Assembly: GCF_004331695.1 (NCBI RefSeq)
Contig: NZ_SJSL01000003.1
Coordinates: 62,001 to 126,000 of the forward strand
Source: Pedobacter psychroterrae
Lineage (GTDB): Bacteria > Bacteroidota > Bacteroidia > Sphingobacteriales > Sphingobacteriaceae
Direction of reading: 5' to 3'
Length of the DNA: 64,000 nucleotides
Below, piece by piece: positions 16,925 through 26,806 of this stretch. The notes under the pieces are model-generated. The model had not been told where the DNA came from and ran no database searches. It worked only from the letters and a program-made list of their open reading frames with translations. A program made the translations under genes and the position numbers. Each line of letters starts with the position of its first letter. Within the stretch, counting starts at the first letter, position 1.

Positions 16925-18313
16925 TTGACACTAATAAAATCTATCTCCGGTATAAGGGGAACTATCGGCGATACAGCCGGTAACGGTCTTACCCCAATTG
17001 ATATTGTAAAATTTACAGCAGCTTATGGTTCATGGGTTATCAGCAAAACGAACAACAAGCGTATTGTTTTAGGCAGGGATGCAAGAATTTCCGGCGAAAT
17101 GGTCAATAACCTGGTAGTCGGAACACTGCAGGGGCTCGGGATAGAAGTGATTGACCTGGGTCTTTCTACTACCCCTACGGTTGAGATCGCTGTCCCGATG
17201 GAAAAGGCAGGCGGAGGGATTATCCTGACTGCCAGTCACAATCCTAAACAGTGGAATGCACTAAAACTGCTCAATGACCTCGGTGAGTTCATCAGCGATG
17301 CCGATGGCAAAGAGGTACTGGATATTGCAGAAAAATCTGAATTTAAGTTTGCTGGGGTAGATGAGCTTGGTAAAGTGCACAGCAATGATACCTATCTGCA
17401 AAAGCACATAGACATCATCCTTGCGCTGCCTTTGGTGGATGTAGCAGCTATTAAGGCGGCAAACTTTAAGATAGCCATCGACTGTGTAAACTCTACTGGT
17501 GGCATTTTTGTTCCGGCCTTGTTAAGGGCTTTAGGTGTAGAGACAATTTATGAACTGTATTGTGAACCAAATGGTCATTTTCCGCACAATCCTGAGCCGC
17601 TACCGGAAAACCTTACAGAGATTGCCAAAGTGGTGCAGAGCAATAACGCAGATCTTGGTATTGTGGTAGATCCTGATGTAGACAGGTTATGCTTTGTAAA
17701 TGAAGACGGAACCATGTTTGGTGAAGAATATACACTAGTAGCTGTCGCAGATTACATCCTTCAAAATACTCCGGGCAACTCGGTATCAAATCTTTCCTCT
17801 ACACGGGCTTTAAGAGACGTAACAGAAAAGGCAGGAGGCGAGTACAACGCAGCTGCGGTGGGAGAAGTAAATGTGGTAAATAAAATGAAAGCTACCAATG
17901 CCATCATTGGCGGGGAAGGAAACGGTGGAATCATCTATCCTGAACTGCATTACGGTCGTGATGCACTCGTGGGAATTGCTTTATTTCTAACTCATCTGGC
18001 CAAATTTGGCAAGTCAATATCCCTTTTAAGGAGCAGCTATCCTCAATACCATATTTCTAAAAACAAGATTACGCTAACGCCTGAAATGGACATTGATGCC
18101 TTATTGATCAAGGTTCAGGATAAGTATAAAAATCAGCCTAACAGTACCATTGATGGTCTCAAAATAGAATTTGATAAGGAATGGGTACACCTGCGCAAGT
18201 CAAATACCGAACCGATCATCCGCATATATAGCGAGGCAGGTACGGAAACAGTGGCAGAAAACCTGGCAGCAAAGATCATTTCAGATATCAAAGAGATACT
18301 AAAACTGAGCTAA
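16925..18313 (+). CDS. glmM: Phosphoglucosamine mutase / phosphohexomutase, TTG start
   Basis: 462 residues of the alpha-D-phosphohexomutase family. The phosphoserine is S104 in TASHNP, the Mg2+ loop is DPDVDR (D249, D251, D253), and the C-terminal sugar-phosphate loop is RKSNTEPIIRIYSE. GlmM makes glucosamine-1-phosphate for peptidoglycan and lipopolysaccharide. TASHNP is also found in phosphomannomutases, so specificity is likely rather than certain. The N terminus TLIKSISGIRGTIG is preceded only by TTG; no in-frame ATG exists upstream before the region turns non-coding, so TTG is the start. Confidence 0.85.
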   Translation: MTLIKSISGIRGTIGDTAGNGLTPIDIVKFTAAYGSWVISKTNNKRIVLGRDARISGEMVNNLVVGTLQGLGIEVIDLGLSTTPTVEIAVPMEKAGGGIILTASHNPKQWNALKLLNDLGEFISDADGKEVLDIAEKSEFKFAGVDELGKVHSNDTYLQKHIDIILALPLVDVAAIKAANFKIAIDCVNSTGGIFVPALLRALGVETIYELYCEPNGHFPHNPEPLPENLTEIAKVVQSNNADLGIVVDPDVDRLCFVNEDGTMFGEEYTLVAVADYILQNTPGNSVSNLSSTRALRDVTEKAGGEYNAAAVGEVNVVNKMKATNAIIGGEGNGGIIYPELHYGRDALVGIALFLTHLAKFGKSISLLRSSYPQYHISKNKITLTPEMDIDALLIKVQDKYKNQPNSTIDGLKIEFDKEWVHLRKSNTEPIIRIYSEAGTETVAENLAAKIISDIKEILKLS

Positions 18314-18319
18314 GCAGCC

Positions 18320-19468
18320 ATGGACAGGATTTATTTAGACAATGCGGCGACCACCCCCCTGGATGCAGTGGTAATTGAGGAGATGGTTAATGTAATGAAA
18401 TCGCATTATGGCAATCCCTCTTCTATTCATGCACAAGGGCGTGAGGTACGTACATTGATAGAAAAAGCGAGGAAAGCGGTAGCAGGGTTATTAAATGCCA
18501 CTCCCGCCGAGATCTTTTTCACATCCGGCGGTACCGAGGCAGATAATACGGCTATCAGATGCGGTATTGCGGCTTTTAACATCAGACATGCCATCACTTC
18601 CAAAATTGAGCACCATGCAGTTGAACATACCTTAAGCATGTTGTTGCAGCAAGGGGTGATCGATAAGCTCAGTTTTGTCAATGTTGATGAAAAAGGAAAT
18701 GTCGACCATGCCCATTTGGAAGAATTACTTCAAAATAATGAGCGTTCATTTGTTTCTTTGATGCATGCCAATAATGAGCTTGGCACACTCACCGACATAG
18801 AAAGAGTAGGGGATATCTGTGAGCAGTACAATGCCATTTATCATTGTGATACAGTACAGACAATGGGGCATTATGTTCACGATGTTAGAAAACTCAAAGC
18901 ACATTTTATTGTCTGTGCGGCACATAAACTTCACGGACCGAAAGGTGTAGGTTTTTTATATGTAAACCACACAGTAAAGATCAGTCCGATGATCTTTGGT
19001 GGAGCGCAGGAGCGAAACATGAGAGGCGGTACTGAAAACGTATATGGAATAGTTGGCCTGGCCAAAGCGTTGGAAATTGCTTATGCTGAAATGGAGCAGC
19101 ACCAGCAGCATATACAGGAATTGAAGACTTACATGAAAGATAGATTGTCAGCAGAAATACCTGATCTTAGTTTCAATGGCGAAACAGACACGGAAAAAAG
19201 CTTATATACGGTCCTGAATGTTTCATTTCCTGCAATGGATATGGCTGATATGCTCCTGTTCAATCTGGATATACAAGGCATCTCTGCTTCCGGAGGCAGT
19301 GCTTGTTCCTCGGGTTCCAATATAGGCTCACACGTACTTACTGGCATCAATGCTGATCCAAACAGACCATCTATAAGGTTCTCATTTAGCAAATACAATT
19401 CAAAAGAAGAACTGGACTTCGTTATTGATAGGCTTAAAAAAATAGTCAGTCAGAATGTAGCAGTTTAG
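18320..19468 (+). CDS. Cysteine desulfurase (IscS/NifS family)
   Basis: 382 residues of PLP-dependent fold type I. The N terminus YLDNAATTPLD, the PLP-binding Lys K203 in AAHKLHGPKGVG and the active-site Cys C329 in GGSACSSGS are all present. The enzyme takes sulfur from cysteine for Fe-S clusters and thiolated tRNA. The short ACSSGS loop without a SUF neighbour suggests the IscS/NifS branch. It begins 6 nt after glmM and is probably co-transcribed. No iscU or suf genes are nearby. Confidence 0.92.
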   Translation: MDRIYLDNAATTPLDAVVIEEMVNVMKSHYGNPSSIHAQGREVRTLIEKARKAVAGLLNATPAEIFFTSGGTEADNTAIRCGIAAFNIRHAITSKIEHHAVEHTLSMLLQQGVIDKLSFVNVDEKGNVDHAHLEELLQNNERSFVSLMHANNELGTLTDIERVGDICEQYNAIYHCDTVQTMGHYVHDVRKLKAHFIVCAAHKLHGPKGVGFLYVNHTVKISPMIFGGAQERNMRGGTENVYGIVGLAKALEIAYAEMEQHQQHIQELKTYMKDRLSAEIPDLSFNGETDTEKSLYTVLNVSFPAMDMADMLLFNLDIQGISASGGSACSSGSNIGSHVLTGINADPNRPSIRFSFSKYNSKEELDFVIDRLKKIVSQNVAV

Positions 19469-19566
19469 TCTTCCGGGCTTCATAGGTTCATTAATTTTAA
19501 ACAATATTGATTTCAACGTGTTACTTAATTGAATGCTTATCAATTTATTAACTAAACCTATGAGTT

Positions 19567-19764
19567 ATGGCACTTACAAATAATAAAGACGAAAAGAAAA
19601 CAGTTATTAAAGAAACGGGAAACTCAACAGATAATCAGACCCCTGGAGAAACATCATCCGTGGCTGATTTTGACAGATCCGGTGCTACTAAGAGACCAGT
19701 ACGTAAAAATAAACCCCTGGGTGCAAGTCATGAGCCAGGAGTGATGCCGGGAACTGAAATATAG
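19567..19764 (+). CDS. Small hydrophilic hypothetical protein
   Basis: 65 residues, no signal peptide, low in hydrophobic residues and rich in Thr, Lys, Asn and Gly, so probably disordered. I do not recognise it as a characterised family. It has its own ATG in a clean frame and is followed 19 nt later by a strong terminator, which supports a real short transcript. It may be a stress-related small protein, but nothing in the sequence shows that. Confidence 0.6.
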   Translation: MALTNNKDEKKTVIKETGNSTDNQTPGETSSVADFDRSGATKRPVRKNKPLGASHEPGVMPGTEI

Positions 19765-19783
19765 CTCCTGCAGCAAAATAAAA

Positions 19784-19818
19784 AAAAGCACATTCGTCAG
19801 AAGCGGATGTGCTTTTTT
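19784..19818 (+). terminator. Intrinsic terminator
   Basis: A 13-pair stem (AAAAGCACATTCG with CGGATGTGCTTTT, one wobble), a 7-nt loop and a T run. Ends the transcript of the 65-residue protein. Confidence 0.9.
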
Positions 19819-19941
19819 ATTTAATCCTTTTCAGTGATGAGCTGAAAAAGTGAATAGTTTCAAATTTTATTTGCCATATAAAGATATTTCCTTATTATTA
19901 TGTTTATTTGTTTGCTAAAACGTTTTAAACTTAATCAATAT

Positions 19942-20619
19942 ATGCGCAAGACCTGTTCCTCACTGTTTATAGCTGGCTTAAGCCTTTTTTGTTGCCTGCA
20001 ATCAAAAGCACAAAAAATAGAAACATTCAAGGAGAACGACCTCACATTAAATTTTACCAGTCTGGAGCCTGCATTTGATCCTGTATTAAAAAAAAGAATG
20101 ATTGAAACATTCTTTAAAGTATACCCTCTGCTAAAAAAGGAATACAACGACACAGCTGCTACTGAAGTCGATTTTGTGATCGATACCGCTTATGAAGGCG
20201 TTGCAGCTACGTCTGGAAGAAAAATCATGTATAGTCCGGTTTATTTTAAAGAGAATCCCGGCGATATTGATGTAGTGACCCATGAAGCAATGCATGTAAT
20301 CCAAAACTATGGCCGTCGCTCTGGTCCCGGATGGCTCACCGAAGGCATTGCTGACTATGTAAGATATAAATTCGGCGTAGACAATCCCGGTGCAGACTGG
20401 GCTTTGCCAGAATATAAAAACACACATAAATATACCGACAGTTACCGCATCACCGCAAGGTTTTTTGCCTGGTTAGAAAACCATGGCAACAAAGGCCTGG
20501 TAAAGAAATTGGATGCCAATCTGCGCGGCCGAACTTATACTAACGCTATCTGGAAAGTTGAAACCGGGAAAACCCTGGATGAGCTATGGATGGCCTACTC
20601 AAAAAATCCTGCATTGTAA
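19942..20619 (+). CDS. Secreted BSP-family metallopeptidase-like protein
   Basis: 225 residues from the ATG at 19942, where a good signal peptide begins (cleavage near SKAQ, residue 24). An earlier ATG at 19900 adds 14 residues that do not look like a signal start. The zinc-peptidase motif is THEAMHVIQ (H114, E115, H118) with GWLTEGIADYVR (E134) 16 residues on, as in plant and bacterial basic secretory proteins (PF04450 type). Secreted or periplasmic; natural substrate unknown. The GH92 gene follows after 25 nt, so the two may be co-expressed. Confidence 0.8.
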   Translation: MRKTCSSLFIAGLSLFCCLQSKAQKIETFKENDLTLNFTSLEPAFDPVLKKRMIETFFKVYPLLKKEYNDTAATEVDFVIDTAYEGVAATSGRKIMYSPVYFKENPGDIDVVTHEAMHVIQNYGRRSGPGWLTEGIADYVRYKFGVDNPGADWALPEYKNTHKYTDSYRITARFFAWLENHGNKGLVKKLDANLRGRTYTNAIWKVETGKTLDELWMAYSKNPAL

Positions 20620-20644
20620 CACATTAGACGAACCTTTAAATACT

Positions 20645-22933
20645 ATGATTAAAAAATTGCTTACAGCCTCTTTATTTTTGGCATCTTACACTGTTTCAGC
20701 ACAGCAAGTAGGGAAAATAACTGACCCTGTTGAGTGGATCAATCCGCTGATGGGTACCGACAGCAAGCCTTCCATGTCCAATGGAAATACTTATCCTTCA
20801 TTGGGTGTGCCATGGGGTATGAACCTCTGGACTCCTCAGACGGGGAAAATGGGTGATGGATGGGCCTATCAGTACACTGCAGATAAGATCCGCGGCTTTA
20901 AGCAAACACACCAGCCTTCACCATGGATGAACGACTACGGACAGTTTTCGGTAATGCCTGTAACAGGCAAACTCCGCTTTAACGAAGATGAGCGTTCCAG
21001 CTGGTTTTCTCATAAAGCGGAAGTAGTAAAACCATACTATTACAGTGTCTATCTAGCTGATGCAGATGTAACTACAGAAATTACTACCACTGAGAGGGCT
21101 GCGCAGTTCCGTTTTACTTTTCCTAAATCAGATGAGTCATATGTAGTGATAGATGCTTTCGACAAGGGTTCTTATGTGAAGATCATTCCTGCTGAACGTA
21201 AAATAGTCGGCTACAGCACCAGGCACTCGCATAAAGTGCCGGACAACTTTAAAAATTACTTTGTGATCTACTTTGACAAGCCATTTGCTTCAGCCAGTAC
21301 CTGGAAAGGAAAAGACCTGGCCAAAGACGTTTTGGAGATGACCGCTGATCACTCAGGTGCAATCATTGGCTTTAAGACCGCCAAAGGTGAAAATGTAAAC
21401 ATGAAAGTGGCTTCTTCGTTCATCAGCATTGAACAAGCCGATATCAGCTTGAAAAGGGAACTGGCCAGTGATAGTTTTAATGATACAAGGGATAAGTCAA
21501 AAGCAATATGGAATAAAACACTGAGCAGGATCTCTGTAGAAGGTGGTACCATTGATCAGATGCGTACTTTTTATTCCTGTTTTTACCGCACGCTTTTCTT
21601 CCCAAACAAATTGTACGAGCTGAATGCTAAAGATGAGATCGTTCACTGGAGCCCTTACAATGGCAAGATTCTGCCGGGTTATATGTTTGGCGGAACTGGT
21701 TTCTGGGATACGTTCAGGGCCTTATATCCATTCTTGAACCTGATGTATCCATCTATCAACAAGGAAATGCAGGAAGGCCTGGCCAATGACTTTAAAGAAG
21801 GCGGATGGTTACCGGAATGGTCAAGTCCTGGTCTTGCCAGTGTAATGGTTGGCAATAATTCGGCTTCTGTGGTTTCCGATGCATACATCAAAGGTATGCG
21901 TGGGTATGACATCAATACCCTTTGGGATGCAGTGAAGCATGGCGCAGACAATGAAGGCCCAATGCCGGCTGTAGGCCGCTACGGGGTTAAATATTACAAT
22001 GAACTTGGATATGTACCCTATGATGTAAAGATCAATGAGAATGCCGCAAGGACATTAGAATATGCATACGATGATTTCGCGATCTATCAGTTGGGCAAGG
22101 CCCTTGGTAAACCGGCATCTGAAATTGATATCTTTAAAAAACGTGCAATGAACTATAAAAACCTCTTTGACCCTGCCAGCGGTCTGATGCGTGGCAAAAA
22201 CAAAGATGGTAAGTTCCAGTCACCGTTCAACCCGTTTAAATGGGGCGATGCCTTTACGGAAGGCAATAGCTGGCATTACTCCTGGTCAGTATTCCAGGAT
22301 GTGGCAGGCTTGTCTAAACTGATGGGCGGAAAAGATAAGTTTGTAGAAAAACTCGATTCAGTATTTATCTTGCCGCCAATATTTGATGATAGCTATTACG
22401 GTAGCGTAATCCATGAGATCCGCGAAATGCAGATTGCCAATATGGGGCAGTATGCGCACGGAAACCAGCCGATCCAGCACATGATCTACCTATACAACTA
22501 CGGTGGTGCACCATGGAAGACTCAATACTGGGTTCGTGAAACCATGAACAGAATGTACAAGCCAACTCCTGACGGCTATTGCGGTGATGAGGACAACGGA
22601 CAAACTTCTGCGTGGTATGTATTCTCTGCTTTAGGTTTTTATCCGGTAACACCTGCTACTGATCAATATGTTTTGGGTGCGCCATTATTTAAAAAGGTTA
22701 CTTTAAACCTGGAGAATGGTAAACAAATTGTTATCAATGCTCCGGAGAACAGCGATACGAACAGGTATGTTGACATACTTAAGTATAATGGTAAAATCCG
22801 CACAGAGAATTGGCTGAGCCATGCTGATCTGTTAAAGGGAGCTAAGCTTGATTTTAATATGATTGCTTCGCCGAATAAAGGCAGGGGGGTTAAAGAGAGT
22901 GATTTTCCTTATTCTATGTCAACGGAAAAATAA
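20645..22933 (+). CDS. GH92 family alpha-mannosidase
   Basis: 762 residues from the ATG at 20645, which begins a Sec signal peptide (ending around TVSAQ). The open frame extends upstream to 20513, but that part overlaps the BSP gene in another frame. GH92 features are INPLMGTDSKP near the N terminus, GGTGFWDTFRALYP in the middle and CGDEDNGQTSAWYVFSALGF near the C terminus. GH92 enzymes are calcium-dependent inverting alpha-mannosidases, mostly alpha-1,2, used on yeast mannan and N-glycans. With the beta-glucanases at the left edge it suggests use of fungal or host glycans. Confidence 0.93.
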   Translation: MIKKLLTASLFLASYTVSAQQVGKITDPVEWINPLMGTDSKPSMSNGNTYPSLGVPWGMNLWTPQTGKMGDGWAYQYTADKIRGFKQTHQPSPWMNDYGQFSVMPVTGKLRFNEDERSSWFSHKAEVVKPYYYSVYLADADVTTEITTTERAAQFRFTFPKSDESYVVIDAFDKGSYVKIIPAERKIVGYSTRHSHKVPDNFKNYFVIYFDKPFASASTWKGKDLAKDVLEMTADHSGAIIGFKTAKGENVNMKVASSFISIEQADISLKRELASDSFNDTRDKSKAIWNKTLSRISVEGGTIDQMRTFYSCFYRTLFFPNKLYELNAKDEIVHWSPYNGKILPGYMFGGTGFWDTFRALYPFLNLMYPSINKEMQEGLANDFKEGGWLPEWSSPGLASVMVGNNSASVVSDAYIKGMRGYDINTLWDAVKHGADNEGPMPAVGRYGVKYYNELGYVPYDVKINENAARTLEYAYDDFAIYQLGKALGKPASEIDIFKKRAMNYKNLFDPASGLMRGKNKDGKFQSPFNPFKWGDAFTEGNSWHYSWSVFQDVAGLSKLMGGKDKFVEKLDSVFILPPIFDDSYYGSVIHEIREMQIANMGQYAHGNQPIQHMIYLYNYGGAPWKTQYWVRETMNRMYKPTPDGYCGDEDNGQTSAWYVFSALGFYPVTPATDQYVLGAPLFKKVTLNLENGKQIVINAPENSDTNRYVDILKYNGKIRTENWLSHADLLKGAKLDFNMIASPNKGRGVKESDFPYSMSTEK

Positions 22934-23034
22934 GTGATCTTTTTTCGGGCTGCATTTCTTTAAGCTTCGCAAAAAGAACGCTATGCCCTCCCCAGACACT
23001 GATTTTTCTGGGAGCAGATCAATATTTAAAGGAC

Positions 23035-23065
23035 AAGAGGCTGTAAATAAACAGCCTCTTTTTTT
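23035..23065 (+). terminator. Intrinsic terminator downstream of GH92
   Basis: A 10-pair stem (AAGAGGCTGT with ACAGCCTCTT), a 6-nt loop and a run of T, about 100 nt after the GH92 stop. Confidence 0.88.
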
Positions 23066-23112
23066 ATACCGAATTATTAGATTTGTAACTCATGTATTCT
23101 TAAATTGTCCCT

Positions 23113-23772
23113 ATGAAAAAAGCCTGTGTAATAATAATATTATTTCTATCCTCCGTTCACACCGCTATTGGACAAGATGACAACAGAAATTTTGGGAATA
23201 TACTACAGAGCTATCATCTTTTTAAAGATAAAGATTTGATAGAAAAAACGATTGATTTTACAAACAATACCGACATGCCACAAAGCAATCTGGAACCAAT
23301 TTTAACTGGTTTTTTTGGCGCATTATATCTGCAGGATGAATCTATTAAGAAAAAGATGGGGGCTAATCTTAAGCAAATTAAAAATCTGGATATTCAAAAG
23401 TTATTTCTTCACATCGCTTCATTAAATATCGATTCTGTGTATTCCAAAGCGCCTATTAATCCATCTTATAACGATATGAATTGGTCTTCTTACTTTGCTA
23501 CTGGACAAACAAAATATCTGGATCATATAATTGCAAATATTCAGCATAGCGAGAATAGAGTGGATCAAAAAATGTTTCTAGCCGGCGCTACCGCAAAATG
23601 GTCGCTCTGCTCAAATGCGAAAAAACATCCTGCTGTAAAAGAATACCTCACCTCACTGCAGGATAAAAACGGCCGAATTGCTGAGCTCCTCACTAATGAC
23701 CAAGTCTATTTTAGGGAACAAGTGATAAATGTCATTAAAGCACAGCGTGCAAAAGGAATATGGAACGAGTAA
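23113..23772 (+). CDS. Hypothetical exported protein
   Basis: 219 residues with a signal peptide (cleavage near AIGQ, residue 21). The mature part is mostly helical by eye and has the segment FLAGATAKWSLCSNAKKHP. I do not recognise a named family. It lies between two terminator-bounded units and looks monocistronic. Confidence 0.65.
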   Translation: MKKACVIIILFLSSVHTAIGQDDNRNFGNILQSYHLFKDKDLIEKTIDFTNNTDMPQSNLEPILTGFFGALYLQDESIKKKMGANLKQIKNLDIQKLFLHIASLNIDSVYSKAPINPSYNDMNWSSYFATGQTKYLDHIIANIQHSENRVDQKMFLAGATAKWSLCSNAKKHPAVKEYLTSLQDKNGRIAELLTNDQVYFREQVINVIKAQRAKGIWNE

Positions 23773-23871
23773 GTTACCGTAGTCAACTTAGGAGCCCTTT
23801 TAATAGGATAAGCACTTATCAGCATTTTAAAGCTGGAATTCTTACTTTAAAATTTTTAGTTTAACCGCTCA

Positions 23872-24498
23872 ATGAAACCGCACAAATTTCTTATCTATTT
23901 CCTGATTTTAATGTTTTCTTTCTGCGCTGCGGTAGCACAGAAAGTCGATAAGATCATTAAAATGAGTGCATATAAATCTTATTATTCCTATGAGGTAAAG
24001 AATCCGCTGTATGTCACGTATACTTTGTCTAAGGGTGGAGGAGATTGTGACCGTAAGGGTTTTAGCTTCAGGAAATGTGACGAGGATACCGCAGGTGATG
24101 CGGACTATGCAGGTACAGGGTATGATAAAGGGCATCTGGCCAATGCAGAGGATTTTGCGTACGACTGTACACTTGATAAGGAAACCTTTTGTTATTACAA
24201 TTGCGTGCCGCAGACGGTAAAGCTCAACAGGGGCATTTGGAAGCAATGGGAAACCGAAGTCAGGAAGCTATCTCAAAGTAAACCAGTCTTCGTTATCGCA
24301 GGGGCGATATATAGTGATAAACTGCTTAAGCCAGGACATAAAGTAATCAAGCCCGATTACTGCTATAAGATCGTGGTAGACCCGCCCACACACGCCATTA
24401 TCTATTGCCTGTTATTTCCAAACGATGACAGCGGTGAAGTGCAGCAGCTTAGCTTAACGGAGCTTAAGGGCAAATTGCCCTACCCCCTGGTGCCTTAA
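23872..24498 (+). CDS. Secreted DNA/RNA non-specific endonuclease (NUC1 family)
   Basis: 208 residues with a signal peptide (cleavage near AVAQ, residue 23). The active-site motif is YDKGHLANAEDF (D85, H88), equivalent to DRGH with Lys in place of Arg. The metal and support residues are in NCVPQTVKLNRGIWKQWE (N110, N119, E127), matching the Serratia nuclease pattern. Such enzymes degrade extracellular DNA and RNA for nutrients or in defence. Several Cys (60, 70, 99, 107, 111) may form disulfides. Confidence 0.85.
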   Translation: MKPHKFLIYFLILMFSFCAAVAQKVDKIIKMSAYKSYYSYEVKNPLYVTYTLSKGGGDCDRKGFSFRKCDEDTAGDADYAGTGYDKGHLANAEDFAYDCTLDKETFCYYNCVPQTVKLNRGIWKQWETEVRKLSQSKPVFVIAGAIYSDKLLKPGHKVIKPDYCYKIVVDPPTHAIIYCLLFPNDDSGEVQQLSLTELKGKLPYPLVP

Positions 24499-24543
24499 CT
24501 AGCTCATAAGCGTAATGATCTCGGCCTAAACTTGCTATTGCAA

Positions 24544-25389
24544 CTAGTTTTTTATCATTTTAAGGAAGGCAGCAATCTTCGCTTTCATTGCCCTGCGGTC
24601 TACTATAAAGTCCAAAAAGCCGTGTTCCAATACGAACTCAGCGGTCTGAAAGCCCTTTGGCAGGTCTTTTTTAATCGTTTCTTTAATTACCCTTGGTCCT
24701 GCAAAGCCGATCAATGCACCTGGTTCAGCTATATTGATGTCGCCCAGCATCGCATACGAGGCCGTCACGCCACCTGTAGTCGGATCGGTAAGTAATGATA
24801 TATATGGTATTTTAGCCTGGCTTAGCAGGGCTAATTTGGCCGAAGTCTTCGCCATTTGCATCAAAGAGAACGCAGCTTCCATCATCCTTGCACCACCAGA
24901 TTTAGAAATCATCAGGAAGGGGATCTTATGTTTTATAGAATAATCGATAGAACGGGCGATTTTTTCACCCACTACAGAACCCATCGAGCCGCCTATGAAA
25001 TTAAAATCCATACAGGCCACCACGAGGTCTTCACCCTCTACCTTCCCATGAGCCGCTCTGATGGCGTCTTTCAGGCCGGTTTTCTTCATGCTTTCTACCA
25101 ATCTTTCTGCATAAGGCTTGGTGTCTGTAAAGTTTAGCGGGTCGCCAGATGTCAAATCAGCAAAAAGCTCGGTAAACTCGTTATTGTCAAATAAAACATG
25201 GAAATATTCTTTAGAACCAACCCTCAAATGATAGTCACAGTATTGGCAAACATATCTGTTTTCTACTAAATCAGCGCTGTGCAATGCTTTTTTACAATTC
25301 GGACACTTGTTCCACAAACCATCAGGCGCTTCTTTTTTTTCTTCAGTCAGCGTACTGATACCTTTTTTTTCTCTCTTAAACCAAGCCAT
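24544..25389 (-). CDS. accD: Acetyl-CoA carboxylase carboxyltransferase subunit beta
   Basis: 281 residues, normal length. An N-terminal zinc ribbon (C29, C32, C48, C51) is followed by the crotonase-like carboxyltransferase domain with [19 protein letters not shown] and SGGARMMEA. AccD with AccA transfers carboxyl from biotin to acetyl-CoA, the first committed step of fatty acid synthesis. accA is not in the window. Head-to-head with fbaA. Confidence 0.95.
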   Translation of the reverse strand: MAWFKREKKGISTLTEEKKEAPDGLWNKCPNCKKALHSADLVENRYVCQYCDYHLRVGSKEYFHVLFDNNEFTELFADLTSGDPLNFTDTKPYAERLVESMKKTGLKDAIRAAHGKVEGEDLVVACMDFNFIGGSMGSVVGEKIARSIDYSIKHKIPFLMISKSGGARMMEAAFSLMQMAKTSAKLALLSQAKIPYISLLTDPTTGGVTASYAMLGDINIAEPGALIGFAGPRVIKETIKKDLPKGFQTAEFVLEHGFLDFIVDRRAMKAKIAAFLKMIKN

Positions 25390-25530
25390 GTTATATCTTG
25401 AAAAATGCGATACAAAGAAACGAAAAAAAATAGAACACTTTAATGATATATCAGCATTATAACTTTATTACCATTGACCTACAATATATTATAAATGAAA
25501 ATAATCCCCCTATTGGTTGGCTCAGAATGA

Positions 25531-25538
25531 TATTTTTG
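25531..25538 (+). promoter_or_regulatory. Candidate -7 promoter box of fbaA
   Basis: TATTTTTG matches TAnnTTTG, 30 nt before the fbaA ATG, with TTGG sequences a short way upstream. Confidence 0.4.
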
Positions 25539-25568
25539 CTAACTTCGGCAGATAAAAAATTATAAAAA

Positions 25569-26648
25569 ATGAGTTTAAAAGGCTATAAGGGTGTAATTTA
25601 CGGAGATGCCGTTCAAGAATTGTTTGAGCAGGCTAAAAAACATCAGTTTGCATTACCAGCAGTAAATGTTACGGGTACAAATACTATTAATGCAGTAATG
25701 GAAACTGCCAAGGCAGTTAATTCGCCTGTTATTATTCAATTATCAAACGGCGGAGCCCAGTTTTATGCAGGTAAAACCTTAAATAATGATAATTTAAATG
25801 CATGTGTCCTTGGTGCAGTTTCTGCAGCTAAACACGTTCATTTATTGGCTGAGCACTATGGTGTAGCAGTGATCTTACATACTGACCATGCTGCTAAAAA
25901 ACTTTTACCATGGATAGACGGACTGTTAGACCATGGCGAGAAATTCTTTGCTGAAACTGGCAAACCTTTGTTCTCTTCTCATATGCTTGACCTTTCTGAA
26001 GAGTCAATCGAAGAAAACATGGAGATCTCTGCCAAATACCTGGAACGCATGGCTAAACTGGGTATGACCATAGAAATCGAGCTTGGCGTTACAGGCGGTG
26101 AAGAAGATGGGGTAGACAATAGTGATGTAGACAGTTCAAAATTATATACTCAGCCGTCTGAAGTAGCATATGCTTACGAAGAACTGAGCAAAGTGAGCGA
26201 TAAATTTACGGTGGCAGCAGCATTTGGTAATGTACATGGTGTGTACAAACCTGGTAATGTTAAACTACAACCGGTGATCCTTAAAAACTCACAGGATTTC
26301 ATCAAAGAAAAATTCAACCTTACTGCTGAAAAGCCTATCAACTTTGTATTCCATGGTGGTTCAGGTTCCTCACAAGAAGAAATCAGAGAAGCAATTTCTT
26401 ATGGTGCCATCAAAATGAACATTGATACAGATATGCAATGGGCCATGTGGGAAGGTTTGTTAAATTACTATAAAGCTAATGAAGCTTATCTTCAGGGCCA
26501 GATAGGAAATCCAGATGGAGAAGACAAGCCAAACAAAAAATATTACGATCCCCGCGTATGGTTGCGCAAAGGCGAAGAGCAATTCGTTGCACGTCTTAAA
26601 CAAGCATTTGAGGATCTAAACTGTAAAGATGCCAGCGATAGGCTGTAA
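25569..26648 (+). CDS. fbaA: Class II fructose-bisphosphate aldolase
   Basis: 359 residues, the same length as E. coli FbaA. The zinc-binding and active-site motifs are VILHTDHAAK, MTIEIELGVTGGEEDG and NFVFHGGSGSS. It cleaves fructose-1,6-bisphosphate to glyceraldehyde-3-phosphate and dihydroxyacetone phosphate, in glycolysis and gluconeogenesis. It stands alone between its own promoter box and a strong terminator. Confidence 0.95.
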   Translation: MSLKGYKGVIYGDAVQELFEQAKKHQFALPAVNVTGTNTINAVMETAKAVNSPVIIQLSNGGAQFYAGKTLNNDNLNACVLGAVSAAKHVHLLAEHYGVAVILHTDHAAKKLLPWIDGLLDHGEKFFAETGKPLFSSHMLDLSEESIEENMEISAKYLERMAKLGMTIEIELGVTGGEEDGVDNSDVDSSKLYTQPSEVAYAYEELSKVSDKFTVAAAFGNVHGVYKPGNVKLQPVILKNSQDFIKEKFNLTAEKPINFVFHGGSGSSQEEIREAISYGAIKMNIDTDMQWAMWEGLLNYYKANEAYLQGQIGNPDGEDKPNKKYYDPRVWLRKGEEQFVARLKQAFEDLNCKDASDRL

Positions 26649-26669
26649 TAATCTATAAGATCTAACATA

Positions 26670-26701
26670 CAAAGCGCCTTAAAGAAACTTAAGGCGCTTT
26701 G
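26670..26701 (+). terminator. Intrinsic terminator after fbaA
   Basis: A 13-pair perfect stem (CAAAGCGCCTTAA with TTAAGGCGCTTTG), a 6-nt loop and a T-rich tail. Confidence 0.9.
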
Positions 26702-26806
26702 TTGTTTTCATGTATTTTTATACGACCTGACAGGATGTATATATACTCCCTATGAACAGAAGAAAACCTTATCTTTACATCATCTCTTAAATTAAATAAT
26801 AAGACT

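Noticed and set aside
20513..20644. Upstream extension of the GH92 frame
   Set aside because: It overlaps the BSP gene, and the signal peptide begins at 20645.
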